Source: Dactylorhiza incarnata (lineage: Eukaryota; Streptophyta; Magnoliopsida; Asparagales; Orchidaceae). From it: a DNA stretch of 64,000 bases. Where the stretch lies: contig JAWHQI010000028.1 in the NCBI GenBank assembly GCA_033032865.1, forward strand, positions 6,653,001-6,717,000, in the 5' to 3' direction. Numbering within the stretch: the stretch's first letter is position 1; each line of letters begins with the position of its first letter. The notes below the pieces were generated by a model that did not search any database, was not told the DNA's origin, and saw nothing but the letters and a program-made list of their open reading frames with translations. This document shows positions 30,905-42,539 of the stretch, in pieces. The translations under genes and the position numbers were made by a program.

Positions 30905-32933
30905 TGTAACACCCCAGGTTTCGCTGAGCGTGGAGGCTGGAATGCCTAAGGCTAGTACAGGTTTTCTGTATCTGGGAGCTAGCGCCGACGTTAGGTGTTA
31001 ACGCAGGCGTTAGCTGCCCCGTCGGGTAAAGCACCTATTGCGACGGTGTTCGTCGAAGGGAGTTTCGTCGAAGGGAGTTCGTCGAAAGGAGTTCGTCGAA
31101 TGTATCTCGTCGAAGAGAGTTCGGAACCATCGGGTCGTTGAGTTGGCTTCATCGAAGGGGACTTCGTCGAGGAGCTAACATAGGCGTTAGCGCTAACGCC
31201 GGCGTTAGCTGACGAAACCTGTTCCGTAAGTAGCATTTCCTGGACGTCCGATCTGTTTGGATCTTGATCCTAAGGTCTAAATAAGTGCGTCCTAAGGCTC
31301 TTTTTAAGGCAGAGAAGTTCTATTCTCATTTCATTAAGTCCTTTGTGCTTTTGGAGGCTTAGAAGAGAGGTAGGGTTTGGAGGAAGAAGAAGGCTAAATC
31401 CGCCATTGTTGGAGCACCATAGCTCCGTTCGCCGATCCGAGACCAGATCCATGGAGAGGACTAGAAGGCGCTTCTTTCTATCCGTGCCTTTCAACCGATC
31501 CATGGCGAGGAAGAGAACTCTTAGGGTAACGACATCTCTCCTCCCAGTTTTAGGATGCGTGCATGGCATCTATGCTTTTACCTTCTCTTTTCTGAAATTT
31601 TATGGCACCAGATCTCTCAAATGAGAGGGGTTTGGGTCGCCTTGGTTCAAAAAGAACCATCGAGTTGACTGAATCCATCCCCGACATGATTTTGCACTAG
31701 AGATCCGCTCCATTAGTGGATTAGGCATTTTGGGTGAAGCCGAAATCGTGACCGGTGATCCGATTCGGTGATGTTGCTTAACGTGCATTTTAGGGATTTT
31801 GCTAAAAATCCGATGACGGCAAAAACGTCGTATGTGTTGCCCTTATGTTTCGTGTGAGAATGAACGTTGGTTTGGAAAGGGTAATTTTTATGTGTATGTG
31901 AAGGCGTGAATTTGTCTTTGTGGTCGGCTGGCTAGCCCGTGATTGCTTGGATTCATGTGGGGAGAGTGTCCTGGCAAGACAAGTCTCCTTTTGGGATAAC
32001 TGACGAGAACAAGTATGCTGATGCGCCCGTTGGCAAGATGAGCCATGAAAGGGGTGAAGTCTCAGTGGAGTTCTTGGCTTTTGGCTTAATGATTGTGGCG
32101 AGAACAAGTATGCTGATGCGCCCGTTGGCAAGATGAGCCATGTAAGGGGTGAGGTATCAGTGGTGTTCTTGGCCTTGGGCTTGTACGCCTGTAGGGGGAA
32201 TGATAAGTACCCTTGGTTTGTTATGAAATGTTGATGTGTGTTGTGATGTTAGAAGCACACACGCCATAGGGTGTCTTGGGTGAAACCCATGTTTGCATAA
32301 TACTGCATTGCTTGATCCCCTTACTTTTATTGCTCAACATAGAATCGTGGATGATGATTGTGGCACTCATGCCTGTCGTGTTTATGTTAATACTATTTAT
32401 TACATTTGCATACGAAGTGCTGACTTGCAGGGTGATGTAGTTCCCCGGGGTCCGCTAGGACGGCCGGGAGGAGGGGTGTTGTTACACCGTTGTTGGTCAG
32501 CCAAAGCAGACCCTCGTTATACCATTCTTTGTGATTTGGATGCAGGGCAAGGATTGCAGGCTGGACCTAGCTCGCCGGCCAGAAAGGCCTAAGCTTCATG
32601 AAGTGCACTTTTCATGCTTTTTTTGTTTGATTATGATGTCTTTACCTGTTCCGGCTTGCATGCCGAGGTAGCTTAGGATTGTGATGATCTGTTGGACATT
32701 TCTATGCCCTTTTTGTTTTGAATTGAGTATGAGTTTTGTAAGGCCTTAAGGCCGTAGTACTCTTTTGTAGATGTGGACAACATCTGTAGTTTATTTAATG
32801 TTTTCGCTGTGTTGGTTCTGAGTTTTGAGATGGTAGATCTATATCACTTTTTAATACTAAAGTTGTAGCGATTATATACTGTGGGGTCCCGGCCGAACCT
32901 ATATTATATAGTCATTGCACGGGAGGTGTTACA
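30905..32933 (+). repeat. gypsy-A 3' LTR, complete (2,029 bp)
   Basis: TGTAACACCCC to GGTGTTACA. The first 300 bp (U3) hold a perfect palindrome GCTAACGCCGGCGTTAGC (31192-31209), related GGCGTTAG words at 30965-31015, and a cluster of TTCGTCGAA words at 31035-31170. A TATA-like TCTAAATAAG lies near 31275. The second half matches the 5' LTR remnant. Reading frames in it have no domain. Confidence 0.85.
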
Positions 32934-35049
32934 TATTGGATTGAGATATGAAAATGTCATCTGCATTTTGCTTTACATGGAGGCGAAGAAAGTAGGACAG
33001 TTCTCCCATGCTACCCATTTTAAACTTAGACTGCATTAGGTCAGCAAATCTTTTGCAAAGTCTTTGGTCTGTTGAGCCAAATTTTATATCCTCTACATAT
33101 ATCTGTACTGGAAGTAGCTGATTTTTATGTGCTCTAGTGAAAAGTGTTTTATCCACCTTACCTCTTACAAAAGAGTGTTCTAGAAGGAAGGCGCATAAAG
33201 TCTCATACCAAGCTCTTGGGGCTTGCTTGATACCATACAGTGTTTTGTCTAGTCTATAAACAAAAGAGGGATGAAATGGATTGACAAAACCTGGGGGTTG
33301 CTCCACATATACTTCTTCCTGAAGAGTTCCATTTAGAAAAGCACTCTTCATATCCATTTGATTTATCTTGATCTTCATATGTGCAACATATGCAAGGAAC
33401 ATTCTGATTACTTCCAGTCTAGCCACTGGAGCAAATGTCTAATTGTAGTCTATACCCTCCTCTTGCCTATATCGTTGAGCAACAAGTCTTGCTTTGTTCC
33501 TGACTATGACTCCATTTGAGTCCATCTTATTTTTATATACGCACTTTCTTCCTATTATTGAGTAATTTCTTGGTCTTTCAACTAGAGACAAGACTTTATT
33601 CTTTCAAATTGTGCAAGTTCCTCTTATGTGGCAGCAATCCAGTAGGGATCACTATCTGCTTCTTCAAACATCTTGGGCGCATACTGTGAAAGGAAGCACT
33701 GCAGCATAATTTCATTTGTGATCTAGTTCCTTGTCTTCACTCCCACTGTTATATCTCCAATAACTTGAGTAGGAGGATGATCCTTGATGGTCATCCGATT
33801 TCTTGTTAAGTTGTTAAGTGGATTGATATACTCATGGATTTCCTCTTCCTCATTGATTGTGGGTGCACTATTTTCATTCCCTAGATTAACTTCTGTATCT
33901 GTTAGAATAGGTATTTGAATGTCATTATCATCTGAAGCAGAGTCTTCATCTGATTCATTATCAGTTGGTTGTTTGCCTTTGTCCTGGCAACCTGATGAGT
34001 AATCTGTGATGCTGATCCTTTCAACTTAATCAACCAGGTGGTCTTCTTCCTGCAAGATGAAATTGGTGGAAGTTTCCTTCCCCTTGGAGAACATGTTAGT
34101 CTCATCAAATACTATGTAGGATCAAGCGTAACCAACTATCCCAAAAGCCCGGACTAATGGGAAGGGTGCTACTTTTTCTTTAAGGAAGTAGGAAAGGCAC
34201 TACGGGTCAAGTGAAGGGATGTTGGACCCAACAATATCCCCCCCCCCCAGTGTCCAGCATGAACCGCAAGCCCAGAGGTGCTCCACATGGCTCAGAGTTG
34301 GTGCACCACATGGCTCAGAGGTGTTTTTTCACATGGCTCCGGCCGCCTGACCCGCCGGGACCCACACAGGTAGAGAAATTTCAGGATTTAATCAGCGCCC
34401 CCCCCCCCCCCTCGGTCTCGAACCCACAACCTCCTCAGATACCACTTGTAGGATCAAGCGCAACCAACTATCCCAAAATCCCGGACTAATGGGAAGGGCG
34501 CTACTTTTTCTTTAAGGAAGTAGGAAAGGCGCTACGGGTCAAGTGAAGGGACGCTGGACCCAACACACTACATGTATTGACTCCTCAATTTTGAGAGAGC
34601 TCTTATTATAACACCTAATATGCCTTGCTTGATGAGGAGTATCCCAAGAATATCTCATCATCAGCCTTCTTGTCAAATTTGGCAAGTTGGCACTTTCCAT
34701 TGTTCAGAATGAAGCAAGTACACCCAAAAATTCTAAAGTATGTGACTATAGGTGTCTTTCCCTTCAATAACTCATAGGGAGTCTTTATCTTAGTTTAGTG
34801 GATGAGACTTCTATTCATGACATAATTAGCTGTATTCACTGCCTCAGCGCAGAAGGACCTTGGTAAATTGGATTCAGCTAATAATGTCCTTCCTGATTCA
34901 ATTAGATTTCAATTTTTCCTTTCAGCCACCCCATTTTGTTGGGGGTTCTAGGAGCTGAAAAGCTTTGTCTTATCTCTTCATTCTCATAGAATCTACAAAT
35001 TAACTGGTTTTCAAACTCAGTACCATGATAACTTCTGATCACTACAACA
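32934..35049 (-). pseudogene. pol: copia fragment F: broken integrase-RT, hit by three insertions
   Basis: On the minus strand the fragment runs from integrase (35049 to 34566: 'SYHGTEFENQ' and 'FSAPRTPNKMGW', so the second Asp of the core is still readable), through the linker (34114 to 33430, many stops), to RT (33426-32934: '[15 protein letters not shown]', '[13 protein letters not shown]' and [10 protein letters not shown] in place of the catalytic YVDD). It is truncated on the left by the 3' LTR of gypsy-A and on the right by the 3' LTR of gypsy-B, and carries a TRIM in the linker. It is a SIRE-like copia by similarity to SIRE-A and SIRE-B, and the oldest layer of this part of the window. 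Confidence 0.85.
34115..34565 (-). mobile_element. TRIM: 451-bp terminal-repeat retrotransposon in miniature
   Basis: Two 119-bp direct repeats, 34115-34233 and 34447-34565, each TGTAGGATCAAGCG ... GGACCCAACA. They flank 213 bp that has no coding capacity. TACTA before and CACTA after are a target duplication with one mismatch. Beside the right repeat the minus strand reads TGGTATCTGAGG, a near-copy of the initiator Met-tRNA primer site, so the element is in minus orientation. Two C-runs (about 34238-34249 and 34399-34411) lie inside. Removing it rejoins the copia coding match on both sides. It must have been moved by enzymes supplied from elsewhere. Confidence 0.9.
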
Positions 35050-38000
35050 TGTAAGACCCCCCTCCCGGAACACAGAACACGGCCGAGGGGAGTCCTATGC
35101 CCCAGACAGCCGCCCTGCGGAAGTGCAAGCACACGGGCTAGCCCTCTTCCATAAGACGCCTATTCTGCCGGCTATTCTCAAATATCATCATGTCAACCCA
35201 TCAATAATAGAAAAACAATAGAATCCATTATTCAAAAATAAGTAAAAGTGTTTAAAACAGCAGGTAACTCATCATATAAAGGTGCCCATACAAGCTTATA
35301 TGATGAGAATCTTTATGCGGTGCAATGCAATGAATGTATGTATGATGACTCACCCATGATTTACACACGCACTCTCATTTGCTATGTCGACATAGCCTTA
35401 TACTTCCCGCTTTTTGAGGGTAGCTAACCACTTTGGCATCTCGCGTCGTGGCCAGACGGAGACAGTGTAACGGGCTTCTCCACTACTAGGTGGGTATGCA
35501 CACTACCAGACCTAGCTCTTACGTGCGCCTCAACGCTAAGAACACAACAGTGGAGCCCCTGCATACTCTTGCTCGCCAAACTAGCTAAGTCTTATGACGC
35601 GGAAGGGGTCTTGGGAAGTAAGCACCAACGGACCATATCCAACCGGTTCTAGATTTATCTATCAGCTCCTATCGGTGTGTCGACCGGCGAGCCCGTAGAT
35701 CTGCCATAAGTAATCCTCCAACAAGGATCATTATGCAATCGTGTGAAACTATACACACCCAAGTAATTTCAGATGCTTAACCCGTGCTATCAAGCACCCA
35801 AGGACTCCCAACCAAGTCCATAACACATATTAATATTATAAGTTTCAATGATGCTATTTAGCATACAAGGACCTACCAACCGGGTTCTTAACATAACACC
35901 TTAGGATATAATCATATCCTATAATCCACACAAAGCCATCACTGCTACACATACCGAGTTGTCATAACTCTTGTGCAGTGGTACGTGTATGAAAGGGAAA
36001 TACATTCTTTGATCCTATAGGACTACTTGTGCATGTAATGTCAGGTTCGAGTTCTCTATGCAAATCTGCCCATACACCTTAACCATTCCACCCCTCATGC
36101 TCAACTCAAAACCTGCTTTGAACACAATCGAATTCCTAAGCAACTTTCGATCACGCTTAGTCAATACCAATCATCTCACGCCCGTTCGATCATCAACCAT
36201 AATTTCTACTAAACGGTTACACAAATCTAACTCTCTATTAGATTACCAAGTGATATATGTACGATTTTATGCACGTTTCCAAAATTCATGTCTTATTGAT
36301 CAACTTAACATTTCATTCAGGGTAATATTTTATAATGACATATTTAATTCTGGACTCAATTCAAAACCAAATACGGCGAAACTTCTACCATAGGTCATAA
36401 TAAATGCCAGAATCATTCCCACCAATTTTCGACCTCATTGTATTACGCAATACATATTTTCCATGCTCTACATTTATATATTACGACAAGCAATCTCATG
36501 GTAAATATGTATCGAAAAATGCTTGAACTAAACAGGGGTGATCACAATATTATCAGGCACATTTATTCCAAATTTTGTAAGCATCCGATAAATATTTAGT
36601 GAGAAATCAGTAAAATATCAAAATCTGTACATATTCAACAATGCTTACTAAAACGTGATTTCTGGGAGCTAGAGACCACTACAAATTATGTGCCACCCCA
36701 TTCCGAAAATGTATCGCCGAGGGATACAACTTTTGTGTTGAGCTCAAGGTCCATATCTAAGCCTAACTTATCTAAAATCGGGTTTGAACCCAGCAGAATA
36801 AATCTGGACAGCAAGCTATCCTGTACATAAACTGGATCATTCCATGCACAACCATTTTCGATTTTACTTTGTCGGAGCTACAAAAATCCCCTGAAAACCC
36901 ACAACCACTCGTTGGAAAGGTCTTTCCGAGGGCTACATCTTTTGTGTTGAGCACGAGACCTGAATGTGGCCAGATCATGCCTAAAAATAGGCTTCAAGTC
37001 TGTCGCACGCAGAAAACAATTTCTGTCTAAATTTTATAAATCTGCACGAATCTTAAGACAGACGAACAACATCTGTTCATCTTCGTCCTCCAGCACACAA
37101 ATATTATTTTGCCTTCTATCCTCCAATACTCCCTCATTAGACCACCATTCTTCAAGAAATCAAGTCCTAGCACTTCGTATTGAAGAGAGGAATTGATTGA
37201 AGATATTTTCTCGGCGAATTACGCCCTAGAACGTAAGTTCTAACGTGGTCTCTTCCTACAAAGCTCCATGAATCTCGCTGAAATTAAGCTCCTTTGAGAC
37301 CAATATCTCTCCTATTTTAGATCTACAGATCTAGCACCAAGGGAGAGGGGGCGGAAGTCACCTGATTTCCGGCCATGGAGCGGGTTTGTCTTCTTGGCAG
37401 CATGGTGATGGTCGGTCAAGCTCCAAGCCTTCTCTCTAGTCTTGTTCCTTCAAGATGTTTGCTGGTTAGTTTCTTGAGGTGTGGGGAAGTGGAAGAAGAA
37501 GAATGATCAGCCTTTGGATTAGGGGTGCAGTTCGGTTCAGGGAGGAGAGAGAAAATGGAGGCTGATTTGACTAGAATTAATGGGGAAAACATTTCCCATG
37601 CTTTGGATTGGACAGTACATCCATGTGTCACCGCCTTATTGGTCTAAGCCACCTCCCAACTTTGAAATAAGCAAGGATAAGATATCACCGCCGTCCATAT
37701 TTTTCCGAAGGCTACCGTCGGCGGTATCACTATCGCCGACGCTAGCCTATCGGCGAGATCTTCGAGAAACCACCCTCCTTTCGATGACAAGGTACCCCTC
37801 TCTAAGACACAATAGGCCACATTGTTTTGAAGGCTATCATCGCCGCTACCGCTATCGCCCGATGCTAGCTTATCGACAATATCTTCAAGAAACCAAGTCC
37901 TCTTCAACGACATGATACCCCTTCTCGATGACAAGGCACCCATATCATTTTGACGGCTACCGCCGGCGCTACCGCTAGCTTATCGACAATATCTTCGAGA

Positions 38001-38290
38001 AACCAAGTCCTTTTTGACGACATGATACCCCTTCTCGACGACAAGGTACCCATATCATTTTGAAATCTACCGCCGGCGCTATTTCTACCGCCAGCGCTAG
38101 CTCTCTTCAATATGTTCTCCTTTTATTTCTTACCTTAGGGAGTGGGTGTGCTACCCCCCCACACACACACCCTTGTTGATCATGACTCAAACCTAACCTC
38201 CTCAGGGTCCTAGGGCTTCTACCGAGTCCGATTCAACTCCCGATGACACAAAACAGGCATGAGGGGCCTAGCGCGAATTGGGATGTTATA
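35050..38290 (-). repeat. gypsy-B 3' LTR (about 3.2 kb)
   Basis: The left end TGTAAGACCCCCC is the CA-ending LTR terminus on the minus strand. The right end, GGGATGTTATA on the plus strand, is the LTR start TATAACATCCC on the minus strand, one base from the usual TG. The left end interrupts copia F. Downstream of the LTR start lies a repeat region (37690-38105, 'taccgccggcgctaccgctagctta' and 'gaccttggtttct'-type units, three copies of about 100 bp). No gene is supported inside: the 92- to 111-codon frames have no domains. The second LTR of this element is not in the window. Confidence 0.65.
37690..38105. repeat. degenerate tandem repeat of about 100 bp in gypsy-B U3
   Basis: Units share 'gctaccg(c)cggcgctaccgctagctta', 'tcgacaatatcttc', 'gagaaaccaagtcct' and 'gacgacatgataccccttctcgacgacaagg'-type blocks, repeated at about 37690, 37825, 37940 and 38050. 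The CGCCGGCG-like cores are short palindromes. Confidence 0.75.
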
Positions 38291-38316
38291 AATCCAATAA
38301 ACAAAAAAATTAATTT

Positions 38317-39681
38317 TGAAAGTGGAGGTTAGATCTTAAGTTACTCTAGAGGGGGGGGGGGGGGGGGGTGAATAGAGTATTAAAACTTTTCCTTAATTTT
38401 TATAGCGGAATTAAAATAATATTATATATAAGTGTAAGCAGTGTGAGAATTATATAAACAGAAAAATTAAGTAAATGAAATCACACAACAAACAGCACAA
38501 GCACAGAAAATAACCAAACACAGAAGACACAAGGAGCTATAGTAGTTCCCCAATAAATCTGGGTACGTCTACTCTTCTACCACCCTTGGTAGGAATCCAC
38601 TAGGAGGTTGTTGATAAGGTGCCCTCTCACCAGGTGAGCTGTTGATAAGGTGCTCTAACCAAACTACAGGTTTTTGCTAAGGTGCCCTGTCACCGAGATT
38701 AACTTTTGAAGGGAGTTATAACCCTGTACAAGAGAGGTAAGAAAGAGTTTATAGTGTTCTTCTCTGTCAAGATACTGAGAGAAGACTCTAGTGGATGTTG
38801 TTGTAAAGCTCCCCCTGTCAGATTGAAGTATTTGACAGAAGATGAAGAAGCTTTCTCTTGAAAACCAAGATCTCCTGTAGCAGATTGATCTAGAAGAACA
38901 GGTTCTTCAGATTGCTTATTGCTCTTTTAGAAGATCTGAATTTGCAGCAGATTCTGAGAGAATGCTCTTGAGGAAGATGTTCTCAGAAGAAATTTTGTGC
39001 TGCTTGTGGAAGAAAAAGGAAGAAAAATACTTTCTGAGAGGTCTCTCTTTCTTTCTTCTTTTTATGCTATATATATATCCTTTGTATTCTGTAATAGAAT
39101 GACGTTTGAATTCTATCGACTCAAACGATTCTAGCAGGTCCTTTAATTTCTTGACCGTGAAAAGATTCCTTTTCATTAAATGTCAACGGCTATTGCTGTC
39201 TTGGAAAAAGGAAAGAAGGGAATATATTAACTGAGTTTAATATCCTTCCTTATCTGTCAGAATACGTCCAAAGATATTAAATAGATCCGTTATAGTCGTC
39301 GTTTTGCTGTTAGGATAAATAGAATATAGTTGATAACAAATCTGGGCTTCAATAAATGATCTGTCGAACGCTGGCTATAATCTGTCGAGCGCCGTCCAGA
39401 AGATGTTGAACACTGGCTGGAAACTATTGAGCGCTGTCCAGAAGATGTTGAACGCTGGATGGAAACTGTCGAGCGCTGGCAACAAAAACTGTCGAACGCT
39501 GGGAGCCATCTGTCGAGCACTGCTAGCCATTTGTTGACCGCTGGGAACCTTAGATTTTATCTTAAGTTCTAGCTAATTTATCAGCCTAAATATTTGACCC
39601 TTAAACTATACAATGGGGTCAACTGATCCTAATCAATACATAGTGATCCTAGCCCAAAATAGTAAAAGGGTTGCTCCAACA
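38317..39681 (-). repeat. SIRE-B 3' LTR (1,365 bp)
   Basis: TG...CA ends. A G-run of about 19 lies at 38350-38368 (about 12 in the other LTR). On the plus strand GTCGA(A/G)CGCTGG-type words recur at 39363-39535, six to eight times. The 86-codon minus frame seen in both LTRs is not a gene. The purine tract AAATAGGGGGAGAT abuts it at 39682-39695. Confidence 0.95.
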
Positions 39682-39695
39682 ATCTCCCCCTATTT
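39682..39695 (-). promoter_or_regulatory. SIRE-B polypurine tract
   Basis: The minus strand reads AAATAGGGGGAGAT directly before the LTR start TGTTGG, identical to the tract of SIRE-A. Confidence 0.9.
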
Positions 39696-39884
39696 GGGTT
39701 AGGATACTATTTGACAAATAAATCAAATAATAAATAACACAAAGATAAACAACAGAGCAGAAATATATCTGACAGAATTGAAATGCTTCAGCAGATAATA
39801 TTGAAATAAAATGCTCTGAGTTTAGAAATATTTATACTGAATCCAAGTATTTCAAAGACAGAAGGAATTTGAAACTGTACTTTT

Positions 39885-42539
39885 TCATTGTGAGGAAGGC
39901 TTGAAAATGATTTCCCTGTTGGGATTTTCAGCTTGCTTCTTGCTCATATAGCAGTTTTCTGGACTTATGATTGTTTGAGATGTAGTAGGAAGAACTACTG
40001 CTGCTGGATACTTCTTTAAAAATCTTTCAGCATTGAAAAATTTTCTGGAATTGTACTTTTCAAGTTCTTGCTTTCTGAATTCAGACAATGTAGAAAATTT
40101 AGAATGGTCCTCACCTTCAGCCTTAGCTTTATTGATCTGAGCAATAGCTACTGATTCTCTGAATCTAGCCATGTGAGCTATTTCATCTGTTTCTTGAATT
40201 TCTGGAGAAGGAGACCTTTCAACAGAATCATTTGCCTGATATGAGGTTTTATTATCTTGAAGATTCATTCTGCTGTGAAATAAGCCATTTGAAAAAGTAT
40301 ATCTGTAATCTGAAATTGGTCTGGAAGAACTTGAGGGAGGAGCTCTGGCTGGTGTAGAACTTTGAGAGCCACTGGAGCTTTTATGAGTTCCTTCATATCT
40401 CCTAGACTGCTGGGGGGCAGATCTAGAGAAGGAGGAAGACATCCCTGCTGATCCTGCTGCTGGAGGAGGAGGAGGAGGATGATTAAACTTAACTGGACTA
40501 TCAGGAATATAACCAGTTTTCTTGAACTTCTTTCTTCTTTTCTGCTCATTTCTGGAGAGTGTCATCCAATGATGTGAGACTTTGTCAAGAGAGATATTGT
40601 GGAGAATATAATATGGGATATCATTATCTGGATTAGGAGGCTTGGGGATAGCTTTAGACTTAGCCTTTGCTTTCTTTCTTTTCCTTGACAGTGTATCATC
40701 AGAATCACTATCATTATCTTCTTCATCAGAATCAGAAGAAGAGATTGGTGTATCATATAAATCTGATATCAATTTAAGAGCTTTGATCCTTTGCTCTTCA
40801 GCTTCATAAGCTTCATCTTCTGCTTTCCAGATCTCATCAAAGTCTGGAATTGGAGTTTCATCAAAGATAAAAGTTGGAAAGTCAGAATTTGTGATTGCTT
40901 CTTCTGACATTACAACTAGTTTTTCTTCTTGACTGAGAGCTTGATCTTGAATGAAAACTGTATCTGTAATCTTAACTCCAAAACTTCTAATTATCTTATT
41001 TAACAGAGCTTCATTAACTTGAGCAGTGTATGGGACAATTGCTCTAGAATAATTATGATGTTGAGGTAAAACTGGTAGAACTGTACTAAACTGAGAAAGC
41101 AAATAAATAATATCTATAGAGGGATTAATAGAAACATTATTTATTTCTTCTGGACCTGGTAGAACTAGTTCTTCTGAAATTGGAAGAACTGAATTTCCAA
41201 GTGCTTGAGCATCTGGAGCTTCTTCATCAGACATCTCCCCCTGCCTAGCTTCAGAGAAACCTGAATCTAGGCCCCTAGAAGAAGGGACAGATTGAAAGGA
41301 AGGGAAGGAAGAGATCTTTTCAGATAAAGCAGAAATAGATTGAACAATTGGAGCAAGTTTTGCATCCAATAACTGGTCTATTTTGGGAAGGATGAGACCA
41401 AGTATCTGATCAGCTACAGAGAAAAGATTTAAAGAAGTGAATTCGTGAGAATGAGATGAGGATGGATCAGAAGAGGGAGGAATAGAGATTGGTACAAAGA
41501 TGTTTGAGACATCTGCACCTTGTTGAGAGGGTTCTTGATAAGTAGAAGAAGAATGATGGATAGGACATTGGGAATCATTATGAGTAGGAGATGGAGGCGG
41601 AGAAGAGGGATGAGGGAGGAGATCAAAAGAAGGAGGGGGAATGTCATCAATATGTGTAGAAGAATTGTAAGGTGGAGATTGTGTAGGGGAAAAACTTTGA
41701 GTAGTAGGAGGTGGGAGAGGAAGGGAGGAGACCAAAGGAGGAACTTCTGGAAGGGTTAGGGAAGAGACTGAATCAGTCCTTGTGTCTTTAGAAGTTTGCT
41801 TGACTGACTTTGGATTCTTCTTTGGAAATACCCTTTCCCACTTAGCAAAGAGAGCTGAGGTCAGCTTCTTGCTAGCATTAATTGTTACCTTTGGGGAGAC
41901 CAAAAGGTCTGGATGCCTTTCCTGCAGAACAATTCCTAAAATTCTGCCAAAGCTAACATTCTCCTTCGAAATCTTTTTCTTAATCAAATTAAACAGAAGT
42001 GATCCCCAGTTCACTTTCTTTTTCTCCATCAAGGCCACCATCAACAGAAATTGGTGCCTTTTAACATAGTCATGTCCTGTTGTTTTTCCTAACAACACTT
42101 TGCCAACTATATCTGATAAGAATTTGTATTCCAAAGACAGATTTTTCTTAAGCAGATGATTAGGGTTTCCAGAGGAGTGACCCATTTTGACTAAAGCTGC
42201 TTCAAATTCATCAGAACTAATTTCTATATCGTCATCACCATTCACAAGCCCAAAAATTTCAGTTAGAATGGTAGGTGTAAGAGAAACCTGGTGTCCTGAG
42301 ATTGTGCCCGTCAGACATTCATCTTCCTGCTTAACTGTGAAACACCATTCTTTGATTTCAGCTGTGTGAAGCTTTATCCTCAAGCTCATTAACTTCCTCA
42401 ACTGTTGCTCTTCAAAGAGTTGAAGGATGTCCTTGAAGATTTGATCAGATGTTGCGAAGGATTCCATATCTATGTCGAACCCAGCATCGAACTTCATGGA
42501 ATAGAGCGAGGCTTGAGAAATCGCCATTGAGTCCTGCAA
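39885..42539 (-). CDS. SIRE-B ORF2: 884-residue extra protein ('envelope-like' position)
   Basis: A single open frame of 884 codons between RNase H and the 3' LTR. Residues about 20-250 form a folded-looking domain ('EIKEWCFTVKQEDECLTG', 'LTPTILTEIFGLVNG', 'YVKRHQFLLMVALMEK' and 'VSFGRILGIVLQERHPDL') that resembles the 'putative plant transposon protein' regions of SIRE-type extra ORFs. Residues about 255-420 are Ser/Pro-rich and low in complexity. A middle region (about 470-640) is acidic, with an SDSDEEDNDSDSDD patch followed by a basic RKRKKAKAKSK. The tail is Pro- and Ser-rich with a charged end. I see no signal peptide and no membrane segment, so 'envelope' is positional only. The open state beside a broken gag-pol is notable. 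Function unknown. Confidence 0.8.
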   Translation of the reverse strand: MQDSMAISQASLYSMKFDAGFDIDMESFATSDQIFKDILQLFEEQQLRKLMSLRIKLHTAEIKEWCFTVKQEDECLTGTISGHQVSLTPTILTEIFGLVNGDDDIEISSDEFEAALVKMGHSSGNPNHLLKKNLSLEYKFLSDIVGKVLLGKTTGHDYVKRHQFLLMVALMEKKKVNWGSLLFNLIKKKISKENVSFGRILGIVLQERHPDLLVSPKVTINASKKLTSALFAKWERVFPKKNPKSVKQTSKDTRTDSVSSLTLPEVPPLVSSLPLPPPTTQSFSPTQSPPYNSSTHIDDIPPPSFDLLPHPSSPPPSPTHNDSQCPIHHSSSTYQEPSQQGADVSNIFVPISIPPSSDPSSSHSHEFTSLNLFSVADQILGLILPKIDQLLDAKLAPIVQSISALSEKISSFPSFQSVPSSRGLDSGFSEARQGEMSDEEAPDAQALGNSVLPISEELVLPGPEEINNVSINPSIDIIYLLSQFSTVLPVLPQHHNYSRAIVPYTAQVNEALLNKIIRSFGVKITDTVFIQDQALSQEEKLVVMSEEAITNSDFPTFIFDETPIPDFDEIWKAEDEAYEAEEQRIKALKLISDLYDTPISSSDSDEEDNDSDSDDTLSRKRKKAKAKSKAIPKPPNPDNDIPYYILHNISLDKVSHHWMTLSRNEQKRRKKFKKTGYIPDSPVKFNHPPPPPPAAGSAGMSSSFSRSAPQQSRRYEGTHKSSSGSQSSTPARAPPSSSSRPISDYRYTFSNGLFHSRMNLQDNKTSYQANDSVERSPSPEIQETDEIAHMARFRESVAIAQINKAKAEGEDHSKFSTLSEFRKQELEKYNSRKFFNAERFLKKYPAAVVLPTTSQTIISPENCYMSKKQAENPNREIIFKPSSQ

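Larger units (their letters stand above)
21860..32933 (+). mobile_element. gypsy-A: Tekay/Del-type chromovirus, 5'-truncated
   Basis: The direct repeats 21860-23006 and 31787-32933 enclose gag, protease, RT, RNase H and integrase in gypsy order. The 3' LTR is complete (30905-32933, TGTAACACCCC to TGTTACA). The 5' LTR lacks its first ~882 bp, including the promoter. The 5' side joins the Tat-associated ORF region by deletion; the 3' side sits inside copia fragment F. Differences in the first ~400 bp of the LTR pair are near 6% by eye, so it is clearly older than the SIRE elements. Solo LTR E interrupts gag. Confidence 0.85.

Noticed and set aside
34115..34565. Cassandra-type TRIM with 5S RNA promoter
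   Set aside because: I see no 5S-like internal promoter boxes in the 119-bp LTRs.
36058..37915. Frames of 68-111 codons
   Set aside because: They lie in the non-coding gypsy-B LTR and show no domain or conservation signal.
39885..42539. True retroviral-type envelope glycoprotein
   Set aside because: No signal peptide, membrane segment or Cys-rich ectodomain is visible; only the position matches.
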